DNA of 21,696 bases from Actinomycetes bacterium (GTDB lineage Bacteria; Actinomycetota; Actinomycetes; Actinomycetales; Microbacteriaceae): NCBI GenBank assembly GCA_021793715.1, contig JAJYSF010000001.1, positions 1-21,696 on the forward strand. Reading direction: 5' to 3'. Made by a program: the position numbers and the translations under genes. Numbering within the stretch: the first letter of the stretch is position 1; each line of letters starts with the position of its first letter. This document shows positions 7,107 to 14,258 of the stretch, piece by piece. The notes beneath the pieces are model-generated. The model made no database searches. It saw nothing but the letters and a program-made list of their open reading frames with translations, and was not told where the DNA came from.

Positions 7107-8347
7107 GGGCTGGCCTTCCCGATCCGCCTTCGGATCTCATCGAGCACGCGGAAGGTGTTTCGTCCGTCGTGAAAGTCGTGCACCGACCGGCTGAGGGCAC
7201 GAGCCCGGTCCGCGAGGCGCTCGCGCTCCTCATCCTGCCCGAGAAGGCGGTCAATCGCCGGGACGAGTTCGCGCCATGTCGTGGCGACGTCATCGCCGGC
7301 CACAGCGGCATACGCGCCGTAGAAACCGCGCGTACGCGCATACTCGGCGACGTCGGGGGCGAGGAAAAGCGCGGGCAACGGCACGAGCGCGGAATCGTAG
7401 ACGAGGGACGAGTAGTCGGTGATAAGCGCCTCGAAGCCGGGGAGCGCGGGGGTCACATCGGTCAGCACGTCGGAGCCGAGCGACACGATGCGGTCGGTCG
7501 CCACGGGCGGACGATACTCGCCTTCCCCGAGCCGGTGAGATCGCACCGCGAGGACGGCGTCGTGCTTCTCGAGCAGCGCGATGATCCGCATCCATTCCGC
7601 GGCGGAGGGAATGCCAGGATCAGCCGTGCCGTCACGCCACGTGGGTGCGTAGAGCAGGATCCGCCTGGAGGTATCGAGCGCGGGCGCCGCCTGCCGTAAC
7701 ACCTCGCGTGCACGCGCCGCGCGCGCCGGCGCCGATCCGCGGGACAGTACGTCGACGCGGGGTTCGCCGGTCACCGCGATACGCGCATCGGAGATGCCGA
7801 ACGCTGACTCGAGGCGGCCGCGGACGAGGTGGCTCGCGGCGGGCAGGACGCCGATGCGCTGCGCCGAACGGCGGTACAGCCACGCGAGCAGGCGGCGCAC
7901 GAGGCGTGAGTCCGGCAGGAAGGAGCTCGTGACCATCACGGGGGCGTCGAGACCGAGCCTCTTGAGCGGGATCCCGTGCCAGAGCTGCGCCACGAAAGCG
8001 CCGGTGACCGCATACGGATTCACGTCCCCGAAACCGTGCGAGACGACTGCGACGCGCGCTCTCGCGGTCGCCCAGAAACCGCGCCAAGACGACTTCGGAA
8101 GCGTGGGGATCCCCCACTGCCGCGCATCCCGCTCTTCCTCGCGCGACGTCGTCAACCACACCGCGTCGATGCCCAGCGACCGCGCCGCGTGCCAGAGGGC
8201 GAGCGGGCCGTCGGCGATGCCCGCGCCACAGCCGAACACCCACCGGTCCCCGCGCGGTGTCAGGGCGGTGACGAGGCGTCCGAGCACGTACAGCGGGATC
8301 CGCGCGAGCTTGCGCGCGTTGCCCGTGTCGAAGGAGAAGGACGCCAC
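7103..8347 (-). CDS. CDP-glycerol glycerophosphotransferase family protein
   Basis: A 414-residue member of the same family as the gene it overlaps, and the first gene of that two-gene unit. Canonical motifs are present: WHGIPLKRLGL (123-133, catalytic His), YAPTWRDG (233-240), RSHRLGEG (269-276) in place of the RxHP segment, and ITDYSSLVYDSALVP (309-323). The N-terminal 30 residues include a short hydrophobic patch (IPLYVLGRLVTAL), likely a membrane-association helix. The start is GTG 8347; there is no close Shine-Dalgarno, but a TAGGCT box lies exactly 6 nt upstream, which fits a leaderless message. Inferred role: priming or chain extension of a polyol-phosphate wall polymer, with the downstream enzyme doing a related step. 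Donor and acceptor cannot be assigned from sequence. Confidence 0.93.
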   Translation of the reverse strand: MASFSFDTGNARKLARIPLYVLGRLVTALTPRGDRWVFGCGAGIADGPLALWHAARSLGIDAVWLTTSREEERDARQWGIPTLPKSSWRGFWATARARVAVVSHGFGDVNPYAVTGAFVAQLWHGIPLKRLGLDAPVMVTSSFLPDSRLVRRLLAWLYRRSAQRIGVLPAASHLVRGRLESAFGISDARIAVTGEPRVDVLSRGSAPARAARAREVLRQAAPALDTSRRILLYAPTWRDGTADPGIPSAAEWMRIIALLEKHDAVLAVRSHRLGEGEYRPPVATDRIVSLGSDVLTDVTPALPGFEALITDYSSLVYDSALVPLPALFLAPDVAEYARTRGFYGAYAAVAGDDVATTWRELVPAIDRLLGQDEERERLADRARALSRSVHDFHDGRNTFRVLDEIRRRIGKASP

Positions 8348-8353
8348 CCGACG

Positions 8354-8359
8354 AGCCTA
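8354..8359 (-). promoter_or_regulatory. -10-like box TAGGCT, leaderless start of the phosphotransferase operon
   Basis: TAGGCT on the minus strand ends 6 nt before GTG 8347, so transcription would begin at or next to the start codon. A matching -35 is not evident. The candidate rests on spacing and on the TAnnnT pattern. Confidence 0.35.
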
Positions 8360-8394
8360 GTGGCCGCGGGTGACGTCCTCCGTGTGATCTTCGC

Positions 8395-9810
8395 CTATTC
8401 GAGCGTGCCGAGCGTGACCTCCGTCTCGTGCTCTTCACCGTCTCGGACGTAGGTGATCGTGGCGGTCGACTCAGCGGCCGCGGCGCGCACTTGGGCGGTG
8501 AGATCGATCGCGTCATTGACGCGCAAGCCGTTGAAGGTCGTGACGACGTCGCCCGACTCGAGCCCGGCAGCTTCGGCGGCGCCGTCGGGCACGATGTCGT
8601 CAATATAGGCGCCCGTCGTGGTCGTCCCCTCCATCATCGAGGCGGGTGCGACCGTCGCGCCGAGGAGGCCGTGCGTCGCCGCCCCGTTATCAATGATCTC
8701 GGTCGCGATGCGTTCGGCGATGTTCGATGGGATCGCGAACCCGAGCCCGATGGATCCGCCCTCCTCACTCGAGGAGGCCGCCGTCGCGATCGCGACGTTG
8801 ATGCCGACGAGCTTGCCCTCGTCGTCGACGAGCGCGCCGCCGGAATTGCCGGGATTGATCGCGGCGTCGGTCTGCAGCACGGCGATCTTGATCGACTCGT
8901 TCGACTGGCGCGGCTCGTCCTGGCCGGGCAGGTCGAAGAACCACGGTGTGCCGGAGTCGCCGTCGTCGGGAGACTCGGTGTCGTCCCCCTCCGGCGCGGC
9001 GGCCGAGGCGATCTCGATCGAACGGTTGAGGTTACTGATGACGCCGGTCGTCACGGTATTCGACAGCCCCATCGGCGCGCCGATCGCGACGGTCGTGTCG
9101 CCGACGTTGAGCTCCGACGAGTCAGCGAAGTCGACCGGTGTGAGATCGGAGGCGCCTTCGAGCTTGATCACGGCGAGGTCGTAGATCGGATCGGTGCCCA
9201 CGATCGTCGCGTCGTAGAGCGTGCCGTCTGATCCCGTCACGCGCAGCTGAGCATCGCCAGACGCACCGCCGAGGGTCACGACGTGCGTGTTCGTCAGCAC
9301 GTAGCCGTCTTCACTCAGCACCACGCCGGATCCGCTGCCGCCACCCGACTGGCTTGCAGCCTCGATCGTGACGACGCTCGGCAATGCGGCGGCGGCGATC
9401 GCCGCGGTCTGATTGACCTCGTCGGGGTTGTTGATCGTGATGTTCTCCGAGCCGCCCGCGGGTTGGGCCGTGGGCGTCGTGTCGTCTCCCATGAGCGACA
9501 TGCCGAGCCACGCTCCGCCGAGGCCGACGCCTCCGCCGATGAGGGCGGCGACGACCACGAGGCCGGCGAGCTTCGCCCCGCCACCGGTCTTCTCCTTTGT
9601 CCGCTTCGGCTCCTGGTGCGCCCACTGATATGCGGGCGCCTGTCCCTCCGGCACCGGCGCCGTCTCCGGCGCGGGCGGCGCCCCGTGCACGGGTGGAGCA
9701 CTGTGACTCGGGGGTGCGTACGGCGGTGCCGCGTACGACCCGTGGGCCGCGGCGTCGGCAGCCGAACGCTCGGGGAGCGGCGGAATCGATGATCCGTTGT
9801 CGTTGCTCAT
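8395..9810 (-). CDS. Membrane-anchored HtrA/DegP-like serine protease with PDZ domain
   Basis: A 471-residue envelope quality-control protease. A proline/alanine-rich cytoplasmic N-terminus (1-78) is followed by one transmembrane helix (about 80-107), a linker, the trypsin-like domain (about 135-365) and a C-terminal PDZ domain (about 380-470). The catalytic triad is visible: His176 in LTNTHVV, Asp211 in YDLAVIKL and Ser323 in NPGNSGGAL. The domain would lie outside the membrane, degrading or refolding damaged exported proteins. AAGGAGAGG just upstream of ATG 9810 supports the start. Compared with relatives, the loop between NLNRSI and the Ser323 segment is long and acidic (about 268-305: EGDDTESPDDGDSG), perhaps a regulatory or ion-sensing loop. 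It is a single gene, divergent from the aminotransferase. Many actinobacteria carry several such paralogues, so no specific symbol is given. Confidence 0.95.
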   Translation of the reverse strand: MSNDNGSSIPPLPERSAADAAAHGSYAAPPYAPPSHSAPPVHGAPPAPETAPVPEGQAPAYQWAHQEPKRTKEKTGGGAKLAGLVVVAALIGGGVGLGGAWLGMSLMGDDTTPTAQPAGGSENITINNPDEVNQTAAIAAAALPSVVTIEAASQSGGGSGSGVVLSEDGYVLTNTHVVTLGGASGDAQLRVTGSDGTLYDATIVGTDPIYDLAVIKLEGASDLTPVDFADSSELNVGDTTVAIGAPMGLSNTVTTGVISNLNRSIEIASAAAPEGDDTESPDDGDSGTPWFFDLPGQDEPRQSNESIKIAVLQTDAAINPGNSGGALVDDEGKLVGINVAIATAASSSEEGGSIGLGFAIPSNIAERIATEIIDNGAATHGLLGATVAPASMMEGTTTTGAYIDDIVPDGAAEAAGLESGDVVTTFNGLRVNDAIDLTAQVRAAAAESTATITYVRDGEEHETEVTLGTLE

Positions 9811-9885
9811 GGCCTCTCCTTCTGCCTGGTTCCCTCAGCGTGCATCCGAAACCTATGACGGCCCTATGTCCAGGGTACGGCGATC

Positions 9886-9916
9886 TTGTGAGCTCGGACG
9901 CGTGTGCCGGTAGCCT
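9886..9916 (+). promoter_or_regulatory. Candidate promoter for the aminotransferase (TTGTGA-N19-TAGCCT)
   Basis: TTGTGA (9886-9891) and TAGCCT (9911-9916) lie 19 nt apart. The -10-like box ends 6 nt before ATG 9923, so the transcript would be leaderless or nearly so. The spacer is longer than the 17-nt optimum. Confidence 0.35.
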
Positions 9917-9922
9917 GCAGGA

Positions 9923-11122
9923 ATGACGCAGGTACGCGGATCCTGGCACCTCGCCGCGCGCGGCGCTCGGCTGCTCGATTCTGACGGTGCGGTCGCGCCG
10001 ACGATCTTCGCCGAGTTGTCGGCCCGCGCGGCGGAGACGGGCGCGATCAACCTCGGTCAGGGGTTTCCGGACGAAGACGGGCCGACGGAGGTTCTCGAAG
10101 CGGCGCGGTCTGCGATCGCCAGCGGGAGGAATCAGTATCCGCCCGGACGTGGCGTCCCGGAACTGCTCGAAGCAGTCGCCGAGCACCAGGAGCGGTTCTA
10201 CGGGATCCATCTCGATCCGCGCACCGAGATCATCGCCACCGCCGGCGCCACCGAGGCCCTCACGGCCGCCCTGCTCGCACTTCTCTCCCCCGACGACGAG
10301 GTCGTCGTCTTCGAGCCGTTCTACGACTCGTACGCGGCCGCGATCGCGTTGGCGGGCGCGCGCCTCGTGCCCGTCCGTCTGACGTGGCCGGACTTCCAGC
10401 CGGATCCCGCGGAACTCGAGCGCGCCGTGACGGGCCGCACACGCGCGATCCTCGTGAACGATCCGCATAACCCGACGGGAGCCGTGTTCTCCGACGAGGT
10501 CCGGCGCACCGTCGTCGACCTCGCCGTTCGCCACGACGCCGTCATCATCACCGACGAGGTGTACGAGCACCTGGTGTGGGGCGCGCCGCACACGCCGATC
10601 GCGACGCTGCCGGGCGCGGCAGAGCGCACGGTGTCGATCTCGTCGGGCGGCAAGACCTTCAGCGCGACCGGCTGGAAGATCGGATGGCTCACCGCGCCGA
10701 AAGACCTCGTCACGGCCGTGCTCACGGTCAAGCAATACCTCACGTACGCGAACGGATCTCCGCTGCAGCCCGCCGTCGCGCGCGGCCTGCGCCTGCCGGA
10801 TGAGTTCTTCTCCGAGCTCGCCCGCGACATGCACGCGCGCAGCACGGTGCTGGGAGACGGTCTCGAGGCCGCCGGTCTGTCGATCTCGCGCCCCGCCGGC
10901 ACCTACTTCACCGTCGCCGACGTGTCGTCGCTGGGATACGAGGACGCGGCCGTGTTCTGCCGCGAGCTGACCGAGAAGGTCGGCGTGACCGGCGTGCCCG
11001 TTTCGGCGTTCGTCACGCCCGAGCACGACGAGGAGTACCGCTCGCTCGTCCGCTTCGCCGCCTGCAAGAAGGTCGACGTGCTCGAACAGGCGACGTCGCG
11101 GCTTGCAAAGCTGCGCGACTGA
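9923..11122 (+). CDS. Fold-type I PLP aminotransferase (DapC / kynurenine-glutamine aminotransferase type)
   Basis: A 399-residue cytoplasmic aminotransferase of the class I/II family. Diagnostic residues are NLGQGFPDEDGP (43-54), the PLP-contacting DPHNPTG (180-186, Asn183), Asp211 and Tyr214 in ITDEVYEHL, and the Schiff-base Lys244 in SSGGKTFSATGWKIGW. From memory, it resembles mycobacterial Rv0858c (annotated DapC, N-succinyldiaminopimelate aminotransferase) and also E. coli YbdL and kynurenine/glutamine aminotransferase K; these groups are hard to separate. The start at ATG 9923 has GCAGGA directly before it and a -10-like box 6 nt upstream. It converges tail to tail with a nitrilase-family hydrolase, stops 3 nt apart. 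That pairing favours a methionine/glutamine transamination plus omega-amidase role over lysine synthesis, but both remain open. Confidence 0.92.
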   Translation: MTQVRGSWHLAARGARLLDSDGAVAPTIFAELSARAAETGAINLGQGFPDEDGPTEVLEAARSAIASGRNQYPPGRGVPELLEAVAEHQERFYGIHLDPRTEIIATAGATEALTAALLALLSPDDEVVVFEPFYDSYAAAIALAGARLVPVRLTWPDFQPDPAELERAVTGRTRAILVNDPHNPTGAVFSDEVRRTVVDLAVRHDAVIITDEVYEHLVWGAPHTPIATLPGAAERTVSISSGGKTFSATGWKIGWLTAPKDLVTAVLTVKQYLTYANGSPLQPAVARGLRLPDEFFSELARDMHARSTVLGDGLEAAGLSISRPAGTYFTVADVSSLGYEDAAVFCRELTEKVGVTGVPVSAFVTPEHDEEYRSLVRFAACKKVDVLEQATSRLAKLRD

Positions 11123-11125
11123 GTG

Positions 11126-11947
11126 TCAACCGGCCGGTTCGACCCGGTACCGGCGCAGGTCGAGCGCAGGATTTGCGCGACGGACCTCGTCGATCGCACT
11201 GCGGGAGGCCCAGCCGACGGCGACGCCGCGCTCGGGGCCGATTCCCGCCACCTGCACGCCGCGCGGGTCGATCACCATCGACCGTCCGACGCCGACGGGG
11301 GCGGTGTGGTCCGCCGCCGCGATGTAGATCGTGTTCTCGATCGCGCGAGCCGCGACGAGCGTCTCCCAGTGAAACTCCTTCAACGGACCGCGCACCCACT
11401 CGGCCGGCATAAGCACCACGTCCGCTCCCGCGTCGACGAGCGTCCGTGCGACCTCAGGGAATCGCAGGTCGTAGCAGGTCATCAGGCCGAAGCGCAGGCC
11501 GTCGACGACGAACGTCTCCGCGGATTCGGTCTCACCCGGCTCGACCCACGCGCTCTCGGTCTGCCCGAACGCGTCGTACAGATGCTGTTTCCGATAGGCG
11601 GCGACCACGCCCGTGCCGTCGACGGCGACAGCGGTGTTGCGGACGCGATCGCTCGTGCCCTGCTCGACGAGGCCGGCAACGATCGTCAGGTCGTTCTGCG
11701 CGGCGATGGTCGCGAGCGCGCGCGTGAACGGCCCGTCAAGCGGCTGAGCGTTGGCGGCAAGGGTGGTATCGAACGGATCGACGAAGTAGCTCGCGTACTC
11801 GGGCGCCACGACGACACGCGCTCCACGCTCCGCCGCGGTGGACGCGAGCTCGGCCAGCGTCGTGAGGTTCTCATCCGCGTCGGCCCCGGGGGCGAACTGC
11901 GCCACGGCGATCCCGACAGCGTCGTGCTCGATCGTCATGCGGCTCAT
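11126..11947 (-). CDS. Carbon-nitrogen hydrolase, nitrilase superfamily (omega-amidase-like)
   Basis: A 273-residue amidase of the nitrilase fold. The Glu-Lys-Cys triad is present: Glu50 in VVAPEYA, Lys120 in YRKQHLYDAFG and Cys158 in MTCYDLRFPE. The length is that of bacterial Nit/omega-amidase members. The family hydrolyses amides of alpha-keto acids or small carboxamides; KQHLYD and CYDLRFPE resemble Nit1/Nit2 relatives. ATG 11947 has GGCAGG immediately before it, too close to be ideal; ATG three codons in (11938) has that site at 9 nt and may be the true start. It is convergent with the aminotransferase at 9923. If the aminotransferase uses glutamine, this enzyme would hydrolyse the resulting alpha-ketoglutaramate (inference). 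Nit1-type deaminated-glutathione amidase is an alternative. Confidence 0.9.
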   Translation of the reverse strand: MSRMTIEHDAVGIAVAQFAPGADADENLTTLAELASTAAERGARVVVAPEYASYFVDPFDTTLAANAQPLDGPFTRALATIAAQNDLTIVAGLVEQGTSDRVRNTAVAVDGTGVVAAYRKQHLYDAFGQTESAWVEPGETESAETFVVDGLRFGLMTCYDLRFPEVARTLVDAGADVVLMPAEWVRGPLKEFHWETLVAARAIENTIYIAAADHTAPVGVGRSMVIDPRGVQVAGIGPERGVAVGWASRSAIDEVRRANPALDLRRYRVEPAG

Positions 11948-12007
11948 CCTGCCATCTTTTCCAGCGTTCCCACAGACACGCCCGGTGAGTGCCTCGCGAC
12001 GCGCGAT

Positions 12008-12035
12008 TTGCCGGATCCTGAACCACTGGTAAAGT
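12008..12035 (+). promoter_or_regulatory. Promoter of the initiator tRNA (TTGCCG-N16-TAAAGT)
   Basis: TTGCCG (12008-12013) and TAAAGT (12030-12035) with a 16-nt spacer form a good vegetative promoter. The predicted start is a few bases before the mature tRNA at 12047. Confidence 0.6.
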
Positions 12036-12046
12036 AGACATTGCGC

Positions 12047-12123
12047 CGCGGGGTGGAGCAGTTCGGTAGCTCGCTGGGCTCATAACCCAGAGGTCGTAGG
12101 TTCAAATCCTGCCCCCGCAACCA
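12047..12123 (+). tRNA. Initiator tRNA-fMet (CAU)
   Basis: A 77-nt gene with encoded CCA. The acceptor stem GCGGGG/CCCCGC carries an unpaired C at position 1 against A72, the hallmark of bacterial initiator tRNA. The D arm is GAGC/GCTC. The anticodon stem CTGGG/CCCAG ends in three G-C pairs and holds the loop CTCATAA with anticodon CAT. The T arm is GTAGG-TTCAAAT-CCTGC. It is a stand-alone gene between a divergent amidase and a convergent transporter. Confidence 0.98.
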
Positions 12124-12128
12124 AATCC

Positions 12129-12164
12129 GAAGGCCCGGTCCCTCCTCACGAGGGCCGGGCCTTC
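12129..12164 (+). terminator. Strong hairpin after tRNA-fMet
   Basis: GAAGGCCCGG-T-CCCTC (12129-12144) pairs with GAGGGCCGGGCCTTC (12150-12164), a 15-bp stem with a single bulged T and a 5-nt loop, starting 5 nt after the tRNA CCA. No U-tract follows. Because the stem works in either direction, it may also end transcripts coming from the MFS gene. Confidence 0.8.
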
Positions 12165-12239
12165 GCCGTGTGCCGGGTCGCTCCAGGATGTGGTCCCAGA
12201 GCTCGGCGCAGCGGCCCCGACAGTGACCCGGCGAGACCC

Positions 12240-13469
12240 TCAGCGGGTCGTCGGAGCAGCGTCTTCGACGAAGCGGGGACGGCACGCGAACCAGCCCGCA
12301 ACCAGACCGGGCACCGTCGTCGCCGCGAGGACGAGGAGTGGGATCGTCCACGACCCGGTCGCCTCATGAAGCAGCCCCAACCCGATCGGGCCGACGCAGG
12401 CGATCGCGTAGCCGATGCCCTGGACGAAGCCCGAGACAGCTGAAGCGGTCTGCGAGGTGCGCGTTCGGCGGTTGATGAGGGTCATGCACAGCGGAAACGT
12501 GCTCACTCCGATACCCAGCGCACACACCCAGGCGAGAGTCCCAGCGACGGGCGACAGCAGGAGCCCGACGTACCCGACGATCAGTGCGATCGCGCAAATC
12601 ACGACGACGATGAACGGGTTCGCCAAGCGGGTCGCCAACTGCGGAACGACCAGCGCCGCGACCATGCCCCACGCCGAGTACAGTGCGACCATGGTTCCGC
12701 CCAGCTCCGCGCTGCCACCTGCGTCGGTGAGCACCGACGGCAGCCACGTGATGATCGCGTAGTTCGACAGCGACAGCATCGCGAAGAGCACCATCAGGCC
12801 CCAGACCGTCGACGATCGCGCGATCGTCGGCGCCCGCTCCGTCGTCGCCGCTGCGGCAACCACGTGGTGACCGTCTGCGGGGAGCGTGATCGCGATGACA
12901 AACCATGCCACCGCGGCCACCGCGGCGGGTGCGGCCCACATTCCCACGGAGACGCGCCACGTCGCCCCGACTGCTAACGGAACCGCGATGAGAGGAGCAA
13001 GGAACTGCCCCGTCTGCATGAGGATCAGGTAGAGGGAGGTCCAAAGCGCCAGTCGGTCGGCGAACCACGCCTTCACCAGCGGCACCACCACGACGTTCGC
13101 CGCCCCGATGCCGGCGAGCGCCAACACGGTCGAGAGGATGAGAACGGCGGAATTCGGCGCGAAGGCGCGCAGCACCAGAGACAGGGCGGTCATCGCGAGT
13201 GCCACCGCAGCCGTACGCTCGAGTCCGAACCTCTTCGTCACCGCCGGAGCCAGGAATCCGAAGACACCGAATGCGGCCGCGGGAATGGTCCCGAGCAGGC
13301 CGGCCAGCATGACACCGAACGCGAGATCGGATCCGATGATCTCCAGCAGAGGAGTGAACCCGGTGACCGCCGTGCGAAGGTTGAACGCGGTCACCACGAT
13401 GGCGAACCCCGCCCACAAGAGCTGGTACCGGCGGCGCACCGCGGCAAAAGGACGGGAGGGCGCGGTCAC
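12240..13469 (-). CDS. MFS transporter, CynX/NimT family
   Basis: A 409-residue polytopic membrane protein with about 12 hydrophobic helices in two halves, split by a short hydrophilic loop near the middle (TLPADGHHVVAAAATTERAPTIARSST). The first helix, WAGFAIVVTAFNLRTAVTG, is the family signature of CynX/NimT (YeaN) transporters, which move cyanate, nitroimidazoles and other small compounds, commonly outward. GTG 13469 is taken as start because TTGGAG lies 6 nt before it; a TTG at 13481 would overlap that site. It is divergent from a GntR/FadR-type regulator with 41 nt between starts, so that regulator very likely controls it. The substrate is unknown. Its stop lies 75 nt from the tRNA terminator, and no gene is seen in that gap. 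Confidence 0.93.
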   Translation of the reverse strand: MTAPSRPFAAVRRRYQLLWAGFAIVVTAFNLRTAVTGFTPLLEIIGSDLAFGVMLAGLLGTIPAAAFGVFGFLAPAVTKRFGLERTAAVALAMTALSLVLRAFAPNSAVLILSTVLALAGIGAANVVVVPLVKAWFADRLALWTSLYLILMQTGQFLAPLIAVPLAVGATWRVSVGMWAAPAAVAAVAWFVIAITLPADGHHVVAAAATTERAPTIARSSTVWGLMVLFAMLSLSNYAIITWLPSVLTDAGGSAELGGTMVALYSAWGMVAALVVPQLATRLANPFIVVVICAIALIVGYVGLLLSPVAGTLAWVCALGIGVSTFPLCMTLINRRTRTSQTASAVSGFVQGIGYAIACVGPIGLGLLHEATGSWTIPLLVLAATTVPGLVAGWFACRPRFVEDAAPTTR

Positions 13470-13495
13470 GGTAGGCTCCAAGAGACGACGATGAG

Positions 13496-13506
13496 TGATG
13501 GGATCA
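13496..13506. promoter_or_regulatory. Candidate operator TGAT-GGG-ATCA between transporter and regulator
   Basis: A short dyad TGAT-N3-ATCA lies in the 41-nt divergent gap, directly before the GntR-type start codon. An ATGGGAT repeat follows at 13506-13512. The position suits autoregulation and repression of the transporter, but 4-bp arms are weak evidence. Confidence 0.3.
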
Positions 13507-13510
13507 TGGG

Positions 13511-14200
13511 ATGAATCGCGACGAGTCTGCCACAGCTCAACCGATGCGTCGAGTCGGGCTCATCGATCAGGCGGCTGAGCGCTTCCGCGAGGAGGTGGTC
13601 TCCGGACGTTGGCCGATTGGCGAGCGGATCCCGACCGAACCCACTCTCGTCTCGATGTTCGGCATCGGCCGCAACACAGTTCGCGAGGCGCTGCAGTCTC
13701 TCGTGCACGCCGGCCTGTTACGCCGTGAGCAGGGGCGCGGCACATTCGTCATCTCGGCATCCGAACTCACCGGCACGCTCGAACGTCAGCTCGGCGGCGG
13801 CACGCGTCGCCACTATCTCGAACTGCGCCTCGCTCTCGACTCAGCGGCGGCCTCGCTCGCCGCCCGCAACCGTTCCGACGCCGATGTCGATCAGCTGCGC
13901 GAGCTGCGCGACCGTCGACGAGCGAGCTGGTCGACAGAGGATCCCAAGCGGCGCGCGAGCGCGGATCTCGCTCTCCACCACGGCATCGTGGCCGCGACGC
14001 ACAATCCGCTCTACGTCACGCTCTACTCGAACATGCTCGACGTCTTCGCGGAGCACATGCGTGACGAGGAGAGCGACGACCCAGAAGTCGCGCACCGCCA
14101 CCACCATGACCTGATCGAGGCGATCGCCGACGGCGACGCCGACCAAGCCACCGCAGCGGTCACCGCGATCTTCACTCCGTTCGTGGAGTCAGCGACGTGA
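13511..14200 (+). CDS. GntR-family (FadR subfamily) transcriptional regulator with FCD domain
   Basis: A 229-residue repressor-like protein. A winged HTH spans about residues 14-76 (AAERFREEVVSGRWPIGERIPTEPTL, recognition helix GIGRNTVREALQSL, wing GLLRREQGRGTFV). An all-helical FCD ligand domain follows (about 95-225), with the expected histidines in LHHGIVAATHNPLY and HRHHHDLIEAI that bind a metal and a carboxylate effector. There is no Shine-Dalgarno before ATG 13511, so the message may be leaderless; an in-frame ATG 11 codons in is an alternative. It is divergent from the CynX/NimT-type exporter. The inferred job is sensing a small organic acid or related ligand and relieving repression of that transporter. 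Confidence 0.93.
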   Translation: MNRDESATAQPMRRVGLIDQAAERFREEVVSGRWPIGERIPTEPTLVSMFGIGRNTVREALQSLVHAGLLRREQGRGTFVISASELTGTLERQLGGGTRRHYLELRLALDSAAASLAARNRSDADVDQLRELRDRRRASWSTEDPKRRASADLALHHGIVAATHNPLYVTLYSNMLDVFAEHMRDEESDDPEVAHRHHHDLIEAIADGDADQATAAVTAIFTPFVESAT

Positions 14201-14258
14201 TGACCAAGCTGCGCTCCCGTGCGTTCCCGGTCAGTGCGCTCGGGGCGACCACGCGCCT

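Noticed and set aside
9311..11026. 571-codon minus-strand frame over the aminotransferase and protease
   Set aside because: The aminotransferase on the plus strand and the HtrA frame carry full catalytic motifs; this frame has none.
12047..12240. tRNA-associated integrated element
   Set aside because: There is no integrase and no repeat of the tRNA 3' end nearby; the flanking genes look like ordinary chromosomal genes.
13470..13481. TTG start for the MFS transporter
   Set aside because: The TTG is part of the TTGGAG ribosome binding site that serves GTG 13469.
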